Origin: RGIG5579 sp045601445
GTDB taxonomy: Bacteria; Bacillota; Clostridia; Oscillospirales; SIG627
Assembly (NCBI GenBank): GCA_045601445.1
Contig: JAZRZQ010000002.1
Coordinates: 1 to 8,821, forward strand
Direction of reading: 5' to 3'
Length of the DNA: 8,821 nucleotides
The position numbers and the translations under genes were made by a program. Positions 1 to 7,249 of this stretch are shown here, piece by piece. Below the pieces are notes generated by a model, which had not been told where the DNA came from, ran no database searches, and saw nothing but the letters and a program-made list of their open reading frames with translations. Position 1 is the stretch's first letter; each line of letters starts with the position of its first letter.

Positions 1-1382
1 CCGTATTCCATAGCGGTGATGTAGTCATAGTCGACCTGCGCCTTGGTTTCGGGCTCGGCGGCGCGCTTGGCGGCTACCTGTGTTTCGAAGCGCTCCTTCT
101 GATCGATGGGATCATTGAGCTCGGAGAAGGCGTTGCCAAATTCCGTTGCATTGATAAAATACTCAAAGCGCTCGGTAAAGCGAGGATCCTCGGGCTTTTT
201 CTTGGCAAGCGGACTGTTTTCGACGGGATAGTCATAGATAAAGGTCGGTTGAATGAGGTTTTCCTCGACGTAGGCGTCAAAGAACTCGATGAGAACGGTG
301 CCGCGGGTTGCATTCGCGGGAACCTCGACGTGACGCTCCTTGGCAACGGCGCGCGCCTCTTCGTCACTCTTCCAATCGTAATAATCAACGCCGGCATATT
401 TCTTGACGGCCTCGATCATCGTCATTCTCTCCCATTTACCCATATCGATCTGTTTGCCCTGATAGGTAATGACACGGCTGCCGCAGATCTTCTCGGCCAG
501 CATCGTATAGAGCTCCTCTACCAGATCCATCATTCCGTAATAATCGGTAAACGCCTGATAAAGCTCGACCGTGGTAAACTCGGGGTTATGCTTGGTGTCC
601 ATTCCTTCGTTGCGGAAGATACGGCCGACCTCATAAACGCGATGCATACCGCCAACGATCAGACGCTTTAAATAAAGCTCGGTCTCGATGCGCAGATACA
701 TATCCATATCAAGCGTGTTGTGATGCGTCGCAAAGCTACGGGCTGCGGCGCCGATTTCCAAGGGAACGAGGATCGGGGTATCGACCTCCAAAAAGCCCTT
801 GGAATCGAGATAATTGCGAACCTCCTTGAGGATGGCAGAACGCTTATAGAAGGTGTCCTTAACCTCGGGATTGACGATGAGATCAACGTATCTCTGACGG
901 TAACGCATATCGGTATTGGTCAGACCGTGAAACTTCTCAGGCAAAGGAATCAGAGACTTAGAGAGAAGGGTGATCTTGGTACAGTGGACGCTGACCTCGC
1001 CCGTTCTCGTAACAAAAACAAAGCCCTCGACGCCGAGAATGTCACCGATGTCCCACTTTTTGAAAGCGGCGTAGTCCTCTTCTCCGACGTCGTCTCGCTT
1101 GACGTAAAGCTGAATATTTCCCTTTTCATCGGCAAGATTGCAGAATGATGCCTTACCCATAATACGGCGGCTGAGCATTCTGCCTGCGATCTTGACGCTT
1201 CTTTCCTGCCCTTCCACGTAAGAAGCCTTAATCTCGGCAGAATAGGCGTTAAAATCAAACTTTGTAATCGCGTAGGGATTCTTTCCTTGATTTTGAAGCT
1301 CAAAGAGCTTTTCACGGCGAACAGCAACCTGCTCGCTGAAGTTTTCTTCCGTTGCGGCGGTGAGATTTTGATTTTGATCCAT
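1..1382 (-). CDS. lysS: Lysyl-tRNA synthetase, class II (3' end cut by window edge)
   Basis: Cytoplasmic enzyme that charges tRNA-Lys with lysine using ATP. About 460 codons are present. An N-terminal OB-fold anticodon-binding region (about residues 60-150) is followed by the class II catalytic core. Motif 1 is around GFLEVDTPIL (196-205). Motif 2 is around VGRIFRNEG (252-260), followed by the LysRS-typical HNPEFTTVELYQAF. The reading ends at DYITAMEYG, just before the glycine-rich motif 3, so only the last few dozen residues lie outside the window. The start is ATG at 1382 with AAGGA 8 bases upstream. It sits 25 bp downstream of greA, an order I recall from other Firmicutes, and probably shares its transcript. 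A small departure is GAAARSF, where many LysRS have GGAxARPF. Nothing suggests the gene is broken; the missing end is only the window edge. Identity is secure. Confidence 0.97.
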   Translation of the reverse strand, partial: MDQNQNLTAATEENFSEQVAVRREKLFELQNQGKNPYAITKFDFNAYSAEIKASYVEGQERSVKIAGRMLSRRIMGKASFCNLADEKGNIQLYVKRDDVGEEDYAAFKKWDIGDILGVEGFVFVTRTGEVSVHCTKITLLSKSLIPLPEKFHGLTNTDMRYRQRYVDLIVNPEVKDTFYKRSAILKEVRNYLDSKGFLEVDTPILVPLEIGAAARSFATHHNTLDMDMYLRIETELYLKRLIVGGMHRVYEVGRIFRNEGMDTKHNPEFTTVELYQAFTDYYGMMDLVEELYTMLAEKICGSRVITYQGKQIDMGKWERMTMIEAVKKYAGVDYYDWKSDEEARAVAKERHVEVPANATRGTVLIEFFDAYVEENLIQPTFIYDYPVENSPLAKKKPEDPRFTERFEYFINATEFGNAFSELNDPIDQKERFETQVAAKRAAEPETKAQVDYDYITAMEY

Positions 1383-1407
1383 TGCTATTTCCTTATCCTT
1401 ACTGTGG

Positions 1408-1878
1408 TCAGAGAATTTCAAGTACTTTCATTTTCAGAGCGCCTGCGGGAGTTTCGGCTACGACTTCATCACCGCATTTTGCACCGATCAACGCCTTACC
1501 GATGGGAGATTCATCACTGATCTTATCGGACAGGGGGTCGGACTCGGTCGAGCCGACGATGGTATAGGTAACCTCTTCTTCATACTCCAGATCGTAGACC
1601 TTGACGGAAGAACCGACGCTGACCTTGTTCTTCTTGCCGGTGGTTTTAATGATCTCGATGTTAGCAAGAGTCTCTTCGAGTTCAGCGATGTGGTGCTCAA
1701 CTTCAGCCTGCTCGTTTTTCGCTTCGTCATACTCGCTGTTCTCGGAAAGGTCACCGAAGGCCTTGGCCTGCTTGAGTGCTTCTGCAATCTCCTTGCGCTT
1801 TACGACCTTGAGGTATTCCAATTCGTCCTTGAGCTTCTGAAGTCCTTCTGCGGTTACAAAAGTGGGTTTAGCTGCCAT
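1408..1878 (-). CDS. greA: Transcription elongation factor GreA
   Basis: GreA enters the RNA polymerase secondary channel and stimulates cleavage of backtracked RNA so that stalled complexes can resume. The 156-residue product is close to the family's usual length of about 158. Residues 1-75 form the N-terminal coiled-coil hairpin, with the conserved tip GDLSENSEYDEAK (42-54), whose acidic residues D43 and E46 support Mg2+ chelation. Residues 84-156 are the C-terminal FKBP-like domain, with SPIGKALIGAKCGDEV (124-139). I chose ATG at 1878 (MAAKPTFVTAEG), which matches typical GreA N-termini and has AAGGAG 12 bases upstream, a rather long spacer. An in-frame ATG at 1911 would add 11 residues but has no visible ribosome binding site. 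The gene lies 37 bp after the M23 gene and 25 bp before lysS, with no terminator seen on either side. Confidence 0.97.
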   Translation of the reverse strand: MAAKPTFVTAEGLQKLKDELEYLKVVKRKEIAEALKQAKAFGDLSENSEYDEAKNEQAEVEHHIAELEETLANIEIIKTTGKKNKVSVGSSVKVYDLEYEEEVTYTIVGSTESDPLSDKISDESPIGKALIGAKCGDEVVAETPAGALKMKVLEIL

Positions 1879-1915
1879 AATCGATCTATTCTCCTTAAAA
1901 ATTCTTTTCAATATG

Positions 1916-3100
1916 TTATCTGGGGTACGAAATATACTTCATCGGGTCGGTGCGGATGGATGATCCGTTTGCGCCGACGGGAGCGTAAATAACAAGGTGC
2001 AGGTGAGGACCGGTGGACTGGCCCGTTGAGCCGATCTTGCCGACCTGCTGACCCTGAGAGACCTTCTGTCCGTAGGAGACGCTGAAGGAATCCAAATGAG
2101 CGTAATACGAGAGATATCCGCCACCGTGATCGACGACGACAAGATTTCCCCAATCCCAATAAGATCCAATGCGAACGACCGTGCCTGCCGCAATCGCCAA
2201 AGCAGGAATTTTTCCGTTATTGACCCAACCGCCGACGGCGATATCAAGGCCGGAATGGCCGGAGTGGAAATACTGCGAGATGTATCCGGGCGAGGTATAG
2301 GGCAAGGGCCAAATGAAGGTGCCGCTGAACTGTCCCTGAGACTGATTGGCAATCTCCTGAATGATCTTGTCAAGACGAATCTCGATATCCTTTTTGCTGG
2401 TTTGAGCGCGGTTATACGCGGCTTGAAGGATATCCTTTTGATCTTGATATTGGGCGAGATACTGAGCCGCTTCGGCACGTCTCTGTTCCAAGGTGGCAAG
2501 CGTGTTGTTATACTCGGTTTGGCGATCCTCGCAGTTTTTGAGAGCTACGTCGATCTCCGCTTTTGCCTTTTCGATGGCCTTTTTATCCTCGACGAGGCTT
2601 TGGATGATCTTGCGGTCATATTCCAGCATATCATCAATGACCTCGGTACGGGAGATAATATCGGAAAGGTCGGTCGAGCCAAGGATAAAATCAATATAGC
2701 TCATACTGCCGCTTTCCTGCGCGAAGATCAGACGCTCCTTGAAAAGCTGATAGTTGCGATCCATCTCGGCGTTGAGCTCTTCGATCTCAAGCTCCTTCTG
2801 TCTGGCAAGCTGAGTGTACTCCGCAATGAGAGAGGAGATGGTTTCCAATTCCTTTTGGTAAGCATCAATCTCATCGTAGATCAGATTGATAACCTGCTTT
2901 TGATTATTAAGCTGATTCTGCGCTTTTTTCAGATCGGCGGAAATGGCGGCTTGCTCTTTTTTGATCGAAGCAAGCTGACTTTCAAGCTCATCCTTTTGCT
3001 GTCCGAGGGTAGCAGCGGACGCATTGGTGAACGAGAGGCAAATGCCGACGAGCATTGAAATCGAAAGGATCAGCGCAATGATTTTTTTTGTCCGTTTCAT
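1916..3100 (-). CDS. Secreted coiled-coil M23 (LytM) peptidoglycan hydrolase, EnvC/PcsB/CwlO-like
   Basis: Predicted exported murein hydrolase that cuts peptide cross-links. The 394 residues start with a signal peptide: a KRTKK basic region, a hydrophobic core at about 7-24, and an AxA cleavage site at A27-S28-A29. A long heptad-rich region (about 32-255) follows and contains the PcsB-type segment SYIDFILGSTDLSDIISR (134-151). Residues 260-394 are the M23 domain. All expected zinc and catalytic positions are present: H282 and D286 (HSGLD), H335 (YAH), and H366 and H368 (HLH). Unlike E. coli EnvC, whose LytM domain is degenerate, this one should be an active enzyme. In FtsEX systems the coiled coil holds such enzymes inactive until FtsX moves it; that this protein is the FtsEX client is inferred from build and context. 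ATG at 3100 has AGGAG about 8 bases upstream. It lies 24 bp after the S41 gene. Confidence 0.93.
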   Translation of the reverse strand: MKRTKKIIALILSISMLVGICLSFTNASAATLGQQKDELESQLASIKKEQAAISADLKKAQNQLNNQKQVINLIYDEIDAYQKELETISSLIAEYTQLARQKELEIEELNAEMDRNYQLFKERLIFAQESGSMSYIDFILGSTDLSDIISRTEVIDDMLEYDRKIIQSLVEDKKAIEKAKAEIDVALKNCEDRQTEYNNTLATLEQRRAEAAQYLAQYQDQKDILQAAYNRAQTSKKDIEIRLDKIIQEIANQSQGQFSGTFIWPLPYTSPGYISQYFHSGHSGLDIAVGGWVNNGKIPALAIAAGTVVRIGSYWDWGNLVVVDHGGGYLSYYAHLDSFSVSYGQKVSQGQQVGKIGSTGQSTGPHLHLVIYAPVGANGSSIRTDPMKYISYPR

Positions 3101-3124
3101 TCATTGTACTCCTATATGGTATTT

Positions 3125-4324
3125 TTATTCCTGCGGCTTGGGAAAGGTAGAAACTGCCGCTTGGAGCTGTAAATCCTGATCGCGAGAAAGCAAATAATGG
3201 TTTTGTCCATCCAGAGAAACAAGCCTGTCGGGTGTAATTCCGATCTCGGCAAATCCCGCAGACTCGAGCGGCGAGAAGGATGCGTGGGAAAGAATAAGCG
3301 CAGAGCCGTCGGAAAGCGGAATAACCATTTGAGACAAGGAATTGCCGTCGGTGACCTCACCAATGATGGGAACGGCCTTGATCTCACGCAATACCGATGC
3401 AAAGAGTTCTGCACAGCCTGAAGTCTTGGCATTGACGATGACTGCCATCGGGAGTGAAATTTCTCCGTCGGTACTGCGAACGGTAGTAACGTTTCCGACA
3501 CGGTCTGTCAAGCGGTAAAGATCTCCCTCCGGCAGAAGCTGATCGAGCATTTGATTGATCGTGGGAAGCGAGGAATCCGAAAGGTCGCGGACGTCAAAGA
3601 TAAGACCGACAGCGCCGCCGCTCTGCAAGGTATTGAGCGCTTGCGAAAACGCCTCGGTTGTTCCCTCTTCCAAGGAAAACAGCTGAACGTAGCCGATAAA
3701 GCCGTCGAGCATTTCATAAGAAAGCGAGCTGCTCTGAACGACGCTCCTTTCAACGGTAAAGGACATTTCCAAAACCTGTGCAGCGACGATGCGACGAACG
3801 GAAAGCTGAACGGCCGTCCCCACTTCGCCGGAGAGGGCCTGCGCCGCCCGATAAAAGCCGAGGTCGGCAACCGAGTTATCGTTAATGGATACGATAACGT
3901 CTCCCTTCAGAAGGCCCGCCACCTCTGCGGGAGAGGACTGGAAAACGTCGTAAACAACGAGCGTATTCTGTGCAGGATCAAAGGTAAGGCGAACGCCGAT
4001 GCCGTTTCCGGAATTGGTCTTCGATTTTTGGTATTCCGCATATTCCTCCGCGGTCAGATAGCGGGAATACGGATCTCCAAGGCCGTCAAAATAACCGTTC
4101 AGGAGTGCATCTTCGACCTCTTTATTGTCATAATCAAAGGCGAAATGCTCACGAATCAGCGAGTCGGCTTCGGCAAGCCTTGAAAACTCGGAGGCAGTTT
4201 TCGAGATAAGATCAAATTTGTCCTGATACTCCTTTTCGACCAAGCTATAGGTGATCTGGAAGGTCAGGATCGAGGCAATCAGCATAAAGACGATTGCCGT
4301 AGCAAGTGAGATCTTCTTTCTCAA
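3125..4324 (-). CDS. S41 (Ctp/tail-specific) peptidase homologue, probably catalytically dead
   Basis: Membrane-anchored protein of the carboxy-terminal processing peptidase family, 399 residues. It has one N-terminal membrane segment (about 5-27), then the family's YFDGLGDPYSRYLTAEEY helix region (78-95), a PDZ domain (about 107-192) and the S41 domain (about 205-370), ending in the typical IGITPDRLV. The Ser-Lys-Gln triad seen in CtpB and Prc is not intact. Aligning NAKTSGCAEL (298-307) with the usual NxxSASASEI puts Gly303 at the nucleophile. The lysine, 25 residues on, is Asn328 in VTDGNSLSQ. Only Gln332 is kept. The DLRxNPGG loop reads DVRDLSDSS (244-252). Start: a GTG at 4333 overlaps the G-run itself, whereas TTG at 4324 has AAGGGGG with an 8-base spacer, so TTG is preferred. 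Active Ctp proteases trim or degrade envelope proteins, including murein hydrolases. This one may bind rather than cut. It lies between ftsX and the M23 gene. Confidence 0.9.
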   Translation of the reverse strand: MRKKISLATAIVFMLIASILTFQITYSLVEKEYQDKFDLISKTASEFSRLAEADSLIREHFAFDYDNKEVEDALLNGYFDGLGDPYSRYLTAEEYAEYQKSKTNSGNGIGVRLTFDPAQNTLVVYDVFQSSPAEVAGLLKGDVIVSINDNSVADLGFYRAAQALSGEVGTAVQLSVRRIVAAQVLEMSFTVERSVVQSSSLSYEMLDGFIGYVQLFSLEEGTTEAFSQALNTLQSGGAVGLIFDVRDLSDSSLPTINQMLDQLLPEGDLYRLTDRVGNVTTVRSTDGEISLPMAVIVNAKTSGCAELFASVLREIKAVPIIGEVTDGNSLSQMVIPLSDGSALILSHASFSPLESAGFAEIGITPDRLVSLDGQNHYLLSRDQDLQLQAAVSTFPKPQE

Positions 4325-4332
4325 AACAAACA

Positions 4333-4339
4333 CCCCCTT
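4333..4339 (-). promoter_or_regulatory. Ribosome binding site that decides the S41 start
   Basis: On the minus strand AAGGGGG lies 8 bases before TTG at 4324. The alternative GTG at 4333 uses the last G of this same run, leaving no spacer. The site therefore favours the TTG start. This is seen in sequence; the start choice is inference. Confidence 0.6.
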
Positions 4340-4352
4340 TTTTTCAATTAAA

Positions 4353-5267
4353 CTACTCTTTGTTGTACTTTCTGAGCGAAATCAAACTGCCGATGACACC
4401 GAGACCGATGCCGATGGCACAGAACAGTACGATGATTTCTTTGGCGACGGCGGAAAACGGGAGAACGGAGATGATTCCGATGTCACCGAGAATTTCAACG
4501 GCAAAGATATTATAAATATTGAACTGGAGGAAAAAGGCAATCACCACGGAAAAGACACCGAGAATAATGCCCTCCAGAACGAACGGAAAGGCAACGAAAA
4601 AGCCCGATGCGCCAACGTAGCGCATAATGGAAATCTCCTGACTGCGGGATGCGACGGCAAGCTTGATGGTGTTCATAATAATAAAGACGGAAACGACCAT
4701 CAAAAGAACCAAAAGCCAGGTGCAAATCAGAGAAACGATATTTTTGATCTCGTCAATCTTATCAGCAACCTCTCTTCTGTCCTGAATGCTGTCGACAGCG
4801 CCGAGTGTATCCTCCTGCTCGTTCATATCGCGGATCAGATATGTAATATTGGTTGCCTTGGAAGGATCGGAATAGGTGATGACAAGTTCATCCTTGCAGG
4901 GATTATCGTCATCGTACATTTCCAAAATATCGCTGTAATCACCGTACTCCTCAAAGACACGGCGAAGCACGTCATCCTTGGTGTTCCAATCAACCTGCTG
5001 AACGGAATCAATCTGCTCGATCTTTTCCTTCAAGAGCTTTGTTGTGTGATCCTCGCTTTCCTTGGCAACGAAAACAACGATCTTATTATAGGTATTGATC
5101 TCCTCAAGATTGTGGTCAATGGTAACGCTGACGGCAAGGGTTGAGCCCGTGACCAAAAGCGAAGAGGTAAGGACGAAAACCGTTGCAAGACTCATCAGGC
5201 TGTTACGGAACAGCCCTTGAAACGCGAGTCGGAAGAAATAAAGAATATTCGAAAATCTAAACTTCAT
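4353..5267 (-). CDS. ftsX: Cell division ABC transporter-like membrane protein FtsX
   Basis: Membrane subunit of FtsEX, which passes the ATPase cycle of FtsE across the membrane to activate a cell wall hydrolase. The 304-residue product has the FtsX layout: a short cytoplasmic N-terminus (MKFRFSNILYFFRLAFQGLF), membrane segment 1 (about 24-46), an extracytoplasmic domain of about 130 residues (47-175), then segments at about 176-200, 222-248 and 276-297. The FtsE coupling region is SRSQEISIMRYVGAS (207-221), followed by PFVLEG. The acidic stretch MYDDDNPCKDE (117-127) is in the outer domain, where hydrolases dock. The start is ATG at 5267 with GGAGG 8 bases upstream, inside the end of ftsE. 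A TTG at 5270 would add one residue. The 11-bp overlap with ftsE suggests translational coupling. Identity is firm; the client is inferred to be the M23 protein encoded two genes downstream. Confidence 0.95.
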   Translation of the reverse strand: MKFRFSNILYFFRLAFQGLFRNSLMSLATVFVLTSSLLVTGSTLAVSVTIDHNLEEINTYNKIVVFVAKESEDHTTKLLKEKIEQIDSVQQVDWNTKDDVLRRVFEEYGDYSDILEMYDDDNPCKDELVITYSDPSKATNITYLIRDMNEQEDTLGAVDSIQDRREVADKIDEIKNIVSLICTWLLVLLMVVSVFIIMNTIKLAVASRSQEISIMRYVGASGFFVAFPFVLEGIILGVFSVVIAFFLQFNIYNIFAVEILGDIGIISVLPFSAVAKEIIVLFCAIGIGLGVIGSLISLRKYNKE

Positions 5268-5940
5268 CAAACATTCCTCCCTGTCTGTCGCTGACGACCT
5301 CGCCGTCCTTCATGGTAATGACTCTCTTGCGATAGTAATTGACCAGATTAACGTTGTGCGTGACGACGATCACGGTTTTGCCGAGCTTGTTGATACGCAA
5401 AAGCAATTCCATAATTTCGATCGCCATATAAGGGTCAACGTTTGCGGTCGGCTCGTCGGCGATAATGAGCTTGGGATTATTGACCAGCGCGCGCGCCAAG
5501 GCAACACGTTGCTGCTCGCCGCCAGAGAGCTGATTGGGCATGGAATCGCCCTTATCCTCAAGTCCGACAAGTTTTAAAAAGTTGGGCACGCGAGCGAGGA
5601 TCTTCTTTTTGGATTCACCGATGACGTGCATGGCAAACTCAATATTTTCAGAAGCGGTCTTATTGGGAAGGAGTCTGAAGTCCTGAAACACAATGCCCAT
5701 CGTACGGCGAAGCTTCGGGATCTTGAAGCGGCTCATTCTCGACAGATTGAACTGGTCAATCTGAATTCTGCCGCCGGAAATTTTTTCCTCGCAGAGAAGC
5801 AGTTTGGTCAACGTCGTTTTACCGGCGCCGCTGGCACCGACAATAAAAACGAATTCTCCATCCTGAATTTCAAGATTTACGTTGCTCAAAGCACGAGTTC
5901 CGTCGGGATAGACCTTCGACACATTTTCAAAAACGATCAT
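5257..5940 (-). CDS. ftsE: Cell division ATP-binding protein FtsE
   Basis: Cytoplasmic ABC ATPase that pairs with FtsX; its ATP cycle drives the change that activates the cell wall hydrolase. At 227 residues it is the usual FtsE length. All nucleotide-binding motifs are present: Walker A GASGAGKT (35-42), Q-loop VFQDFRLL (84-91), signature LSGGEQQR (138-145), Walker B LIIADE (158-163) with catalytic E163, and H-loop H195 in VVTHN. The opening MIVFENVSKVYPDGTRALSN is typical of FtsE. The start is ATG at 5940, with a modest AAGG about 10 bases upstream in the 15-bp gap after the regulator gene. It overlaps ftsX by 11 bp. The ATPase appears intact, in contrast to the S41 homologue in the same run. 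Confidence 0.97.
   Translation of the reverse strand: MIVFENVSKVYPDGTRALSNVNLEIQDGEFVFIVGASGAGKTTLTKLLLCEEKISGGRIQIDQFNLSRMSRFKIPKLRRTMGIVFQDFRLLPNKTASENIEFAMHVIGESKKKILARVPNFLKLVGLEDKGDSMPNQLSGGEQQRVALARALVNNPKLIIADEPTANVDPYMAIEIMELLLRINKLGKTVIVVTHNVNLVNYYRKRVITMKDGEVVSDRQGGMFDEV
5276..5280 (-). promoter_or_regulatory. Ribosome binding site of ftsX, inside ftsE
   Basis: A full GGAGG on the minus strand lies 8 bases before ATG 5267, within the last codons of ftsE. It supports ATG 5267 as the ftsX start and coupled translation of the FtsE and FtsX pair. Confidence 0.75.
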
Positions 5941-5955
5941 AAGCTACCAGCCTTA

Positions 5956-7041
5956 TTAAAATTTGCCGGGTTTGGAAGAGAGATACTTTTTGACCATCAA
6001 AGCAACCTTAAAGGTGATGGCGTGTTCAAACTCTCTTAAATCCAAGCCGGTGATCTTGCGGATTTTTTCCAAGCGATAGACAAGCGTATTGCGGTGAACG
6101 AAGAGCTTACGCGAGGTCTCGGAAACGTTAAGGTTGTTCTCAAAGAAGCACTGAATGGTCAGCAAGGTCTCACGGTCAAGGCTTTCCAAAGCCCCCTTCT
6201 TAAAGACCTCGTTGAGGAACATATCGCAAAGCGTAGCGGGAAGCTGATAGATCAAACGGCCGATTCCGAGATTCTCGTAATTAACCACACTCTTTTCGTT
6301 ATCAAAAACCTTTCCAACCTCGATGGAGACCTGTGCCTCTTTATAGGAGCGAGCCAGATCCTTGAGATTGGCAACCGAAGTGCCGATGCCGACGGTAACC
6401 TTGAGATAAAACTCGCCCTGAATGGTGTCGACGATGCCGCGGGCAAGCTTTTCGAGCTGTGCCTTGTCCTGCGGAGTGTGGAATTCGTGAACCAAAACGA
6501 CGTCATTCTCGCCGACGCTGATAACGTAGTCGCGGTTACGGTCCGGAAACATATTCTGAATCACATCAACGGGTACGAGATCGCCGCGATTGGTGAACTT
6601 AATCAAAAGAACGACGCGCTCGATCTCATTGTTAACGCGAAGCTCCTTTGACTTCACGTAAATATCGCTGGGGAGAATGTTATCGAGAATGATATTCTTA
6701 ATAAAGCTGGATTTGTCATACTTCTCATCATACAGAGCCTTGATCTGTCCGAGAGAAATGCAAAGGAGATTGGAAACGAATTTTGCGCGTTGGTCCTCAC
6801 CCTCGACAAATACGTAATATTCTGTTTTGCCGTAAGCGCCGATCGGACGGAGCAAATAGCCGGAAGCGGAAAAAGCCTCACCGGTATAAAAAAGCTCCTC
6901 CTTCACGCCGATCAAGACCTCGCCGATGCGGGTCAGCTCGCTGCAAGCGATAACCACGCCCTCGACATCGACAACACCGATGGTGCAGTCAACGGCATCC
7001 TTCATTTGGTGAACAACGCTTTGAAACAATCTGTTCGACAT
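5956..7041 (-). CDS. PucR/CdaR-family transcriptional regulator
   Basis: Predicted DNA-binding regulator of 361 residues. The C-terminus (about 291-354) matches the PucR-type helix-turn-helix: LNVSETSRKLFVHRNTLVYRL (304-324), then KIRKITGLDLREFEHAI. The middle (about 135-250) resembles the GGDEF-like domain of CdaR/PucR proteins (VGIGTSVANLKDLARSYKEA, 217-236). The N-terminus, with GVVDVEGVVIACSELTRIGE (22-41), resembles a diacid/ligand sensor region; that resemblance is weaker and the ligand is unknown. There is no membrane segment, so it should act in the cytoplasm. ATG at 7041 has GAGGT 5 bases upstream. The stop lies 15 bp before ftsE, with no terminator between, so it heads the division run. 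PucR proteins usually control purine, sugar-acid or amino-acid catabolism; control of the ftsEX run or of its own promoter is only a guess from position. Confidence 0.88.
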   Translation of the reverse strand: MSNRLFQSVVHQMKDAVDCTIGVVDVEGVVIACSELTRIGEVLIGVKEELFYTGEAFSASGYLLRPIGAYGKTEYYVFVEGEDQRAKFVSNLLCISLGQIKALYDEKYDKSSFIKNIILDNILPSDIYVKSKELRVNNEIERVVLLIKFTNRGDLVPVDVIQNMFPDRNRDYVISVGENDVVLVHEFHTPQDKAQLEKLARGIVDTIQGEFYLKVTVGIGTSVANLKDLARSYKEAQVSIEVGKVFDNEKSVVNYENLGIGRLIYQLPATLCDMFLNEVFKKGALESLDRETLLTIQCFFENNLNVSETSRKLFVHRNTLVYRLEKIRKITGLDLREFEHAITFKVALMVKKYLSSKPGKF

Positions 7042-7053
7042 ACTTTACCTCAT

Positions 7054-7138
7054 ACAAAATACTTGTGAATAGAAAAGAACATTGTTATTTCCCACAAAAG
7101 AAATAGAAAACCATAGGGTATTATACACAATACTTTTG
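7054..7138. promoter_or_regulatory. Two similar 14-mers: possible operator pair
   Basis: ACAAAATACTTGTG at 7054-7067 and ACACAATACTTTTG at 7125-7138 agree at 12 of 14 bases. They lie 71 bp apart, close to a whole number of helical turns. One lies in the promoter spacer and touches the -10 box; the other is in the leader near the ribosome binding site. This could be an autoregulatory operator, but in AT-rich DNA chance similarity is quite possible. Confidence 0.25.
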
Positions 7139-7148
7139 GGTTTTTCAA
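7120..7148 (-). promoter_or_regulatory. Sigma-A type promoter for the regulator-ftsEX run
   Basis: On the minus strand the -35 TTGAAA is at 7148-7143 and the -10 TATAAT at 7125-7120, with a 17-base spacer. The DNA upstream (about 7150-7200) is very AT-rich and could act as an UP element. Transcription should start near 7113, leaving a leader of about 70 bases before ATG 7041. The rest of the 194-bp gap between the regulator and rsmE shows no gene. Confidence 0.75.
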
Positions 7149-7220
7149 GTCAAAATTATAATTATTAACAAATATTTTTTTCATTCTTTGTATTTTTTGA
7201 CGAAACTTTAAAATCACAAG

Positions 7221-7249
7221 AAAAAGAGCCTTTTCTCAAAGCTCTTTTT
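7221..7249 (-). terminator. Hairpin terminator at the end of rsmE
   Basis: The arms AAAAAGAGC (7221-7229) and GCTCTTTTT (7241-7249) can form a 9-bp stem with an 11-base loop. On the minus strand the 3' arm ends in five T, followed by CTTGTGATTTT. The rsmE stop (TGA, 7238-7236) lies in the loop, so the hairpin starts inside the coding sequence. It would separate rsmE from the downstream regulator promoter. Confidence 0.6.

Noticed and set aside
1879..1911. Upstream start for greA at 1911, adding 11 residues
   Set aside because: There is no ribosome binding site, and the extra residues do not resemble GreA N-termini. ATG 1878 fits the family.
3036..3050. Possible lipobox (VGIC, residues 18-21) in the M23 signal peptide
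   Set aside because: Ile directly before Cys does not fit the lipobox rule (Gly, Ala or Ser), and a good AxA signal peptidase I site follows at residues 27-29.
2096..3058. Long open frame on the plus strand opposite the M23 gene (320 codons)
   Set aside because: It mirrors a gene with clear signal peptide, coiled coil and peptidase motifs; no family is recognisable and no good ribosome binding site is seen. Codon bias on the opposite strand explains it.
4251..5144. Long plus-strand open frame opposite ftsX (297 codons)
   Set aside because: It spans the end of one real gene and most of another on the opposite strand, is of low complexity (rich in N, D, G, K) and has no known domain.
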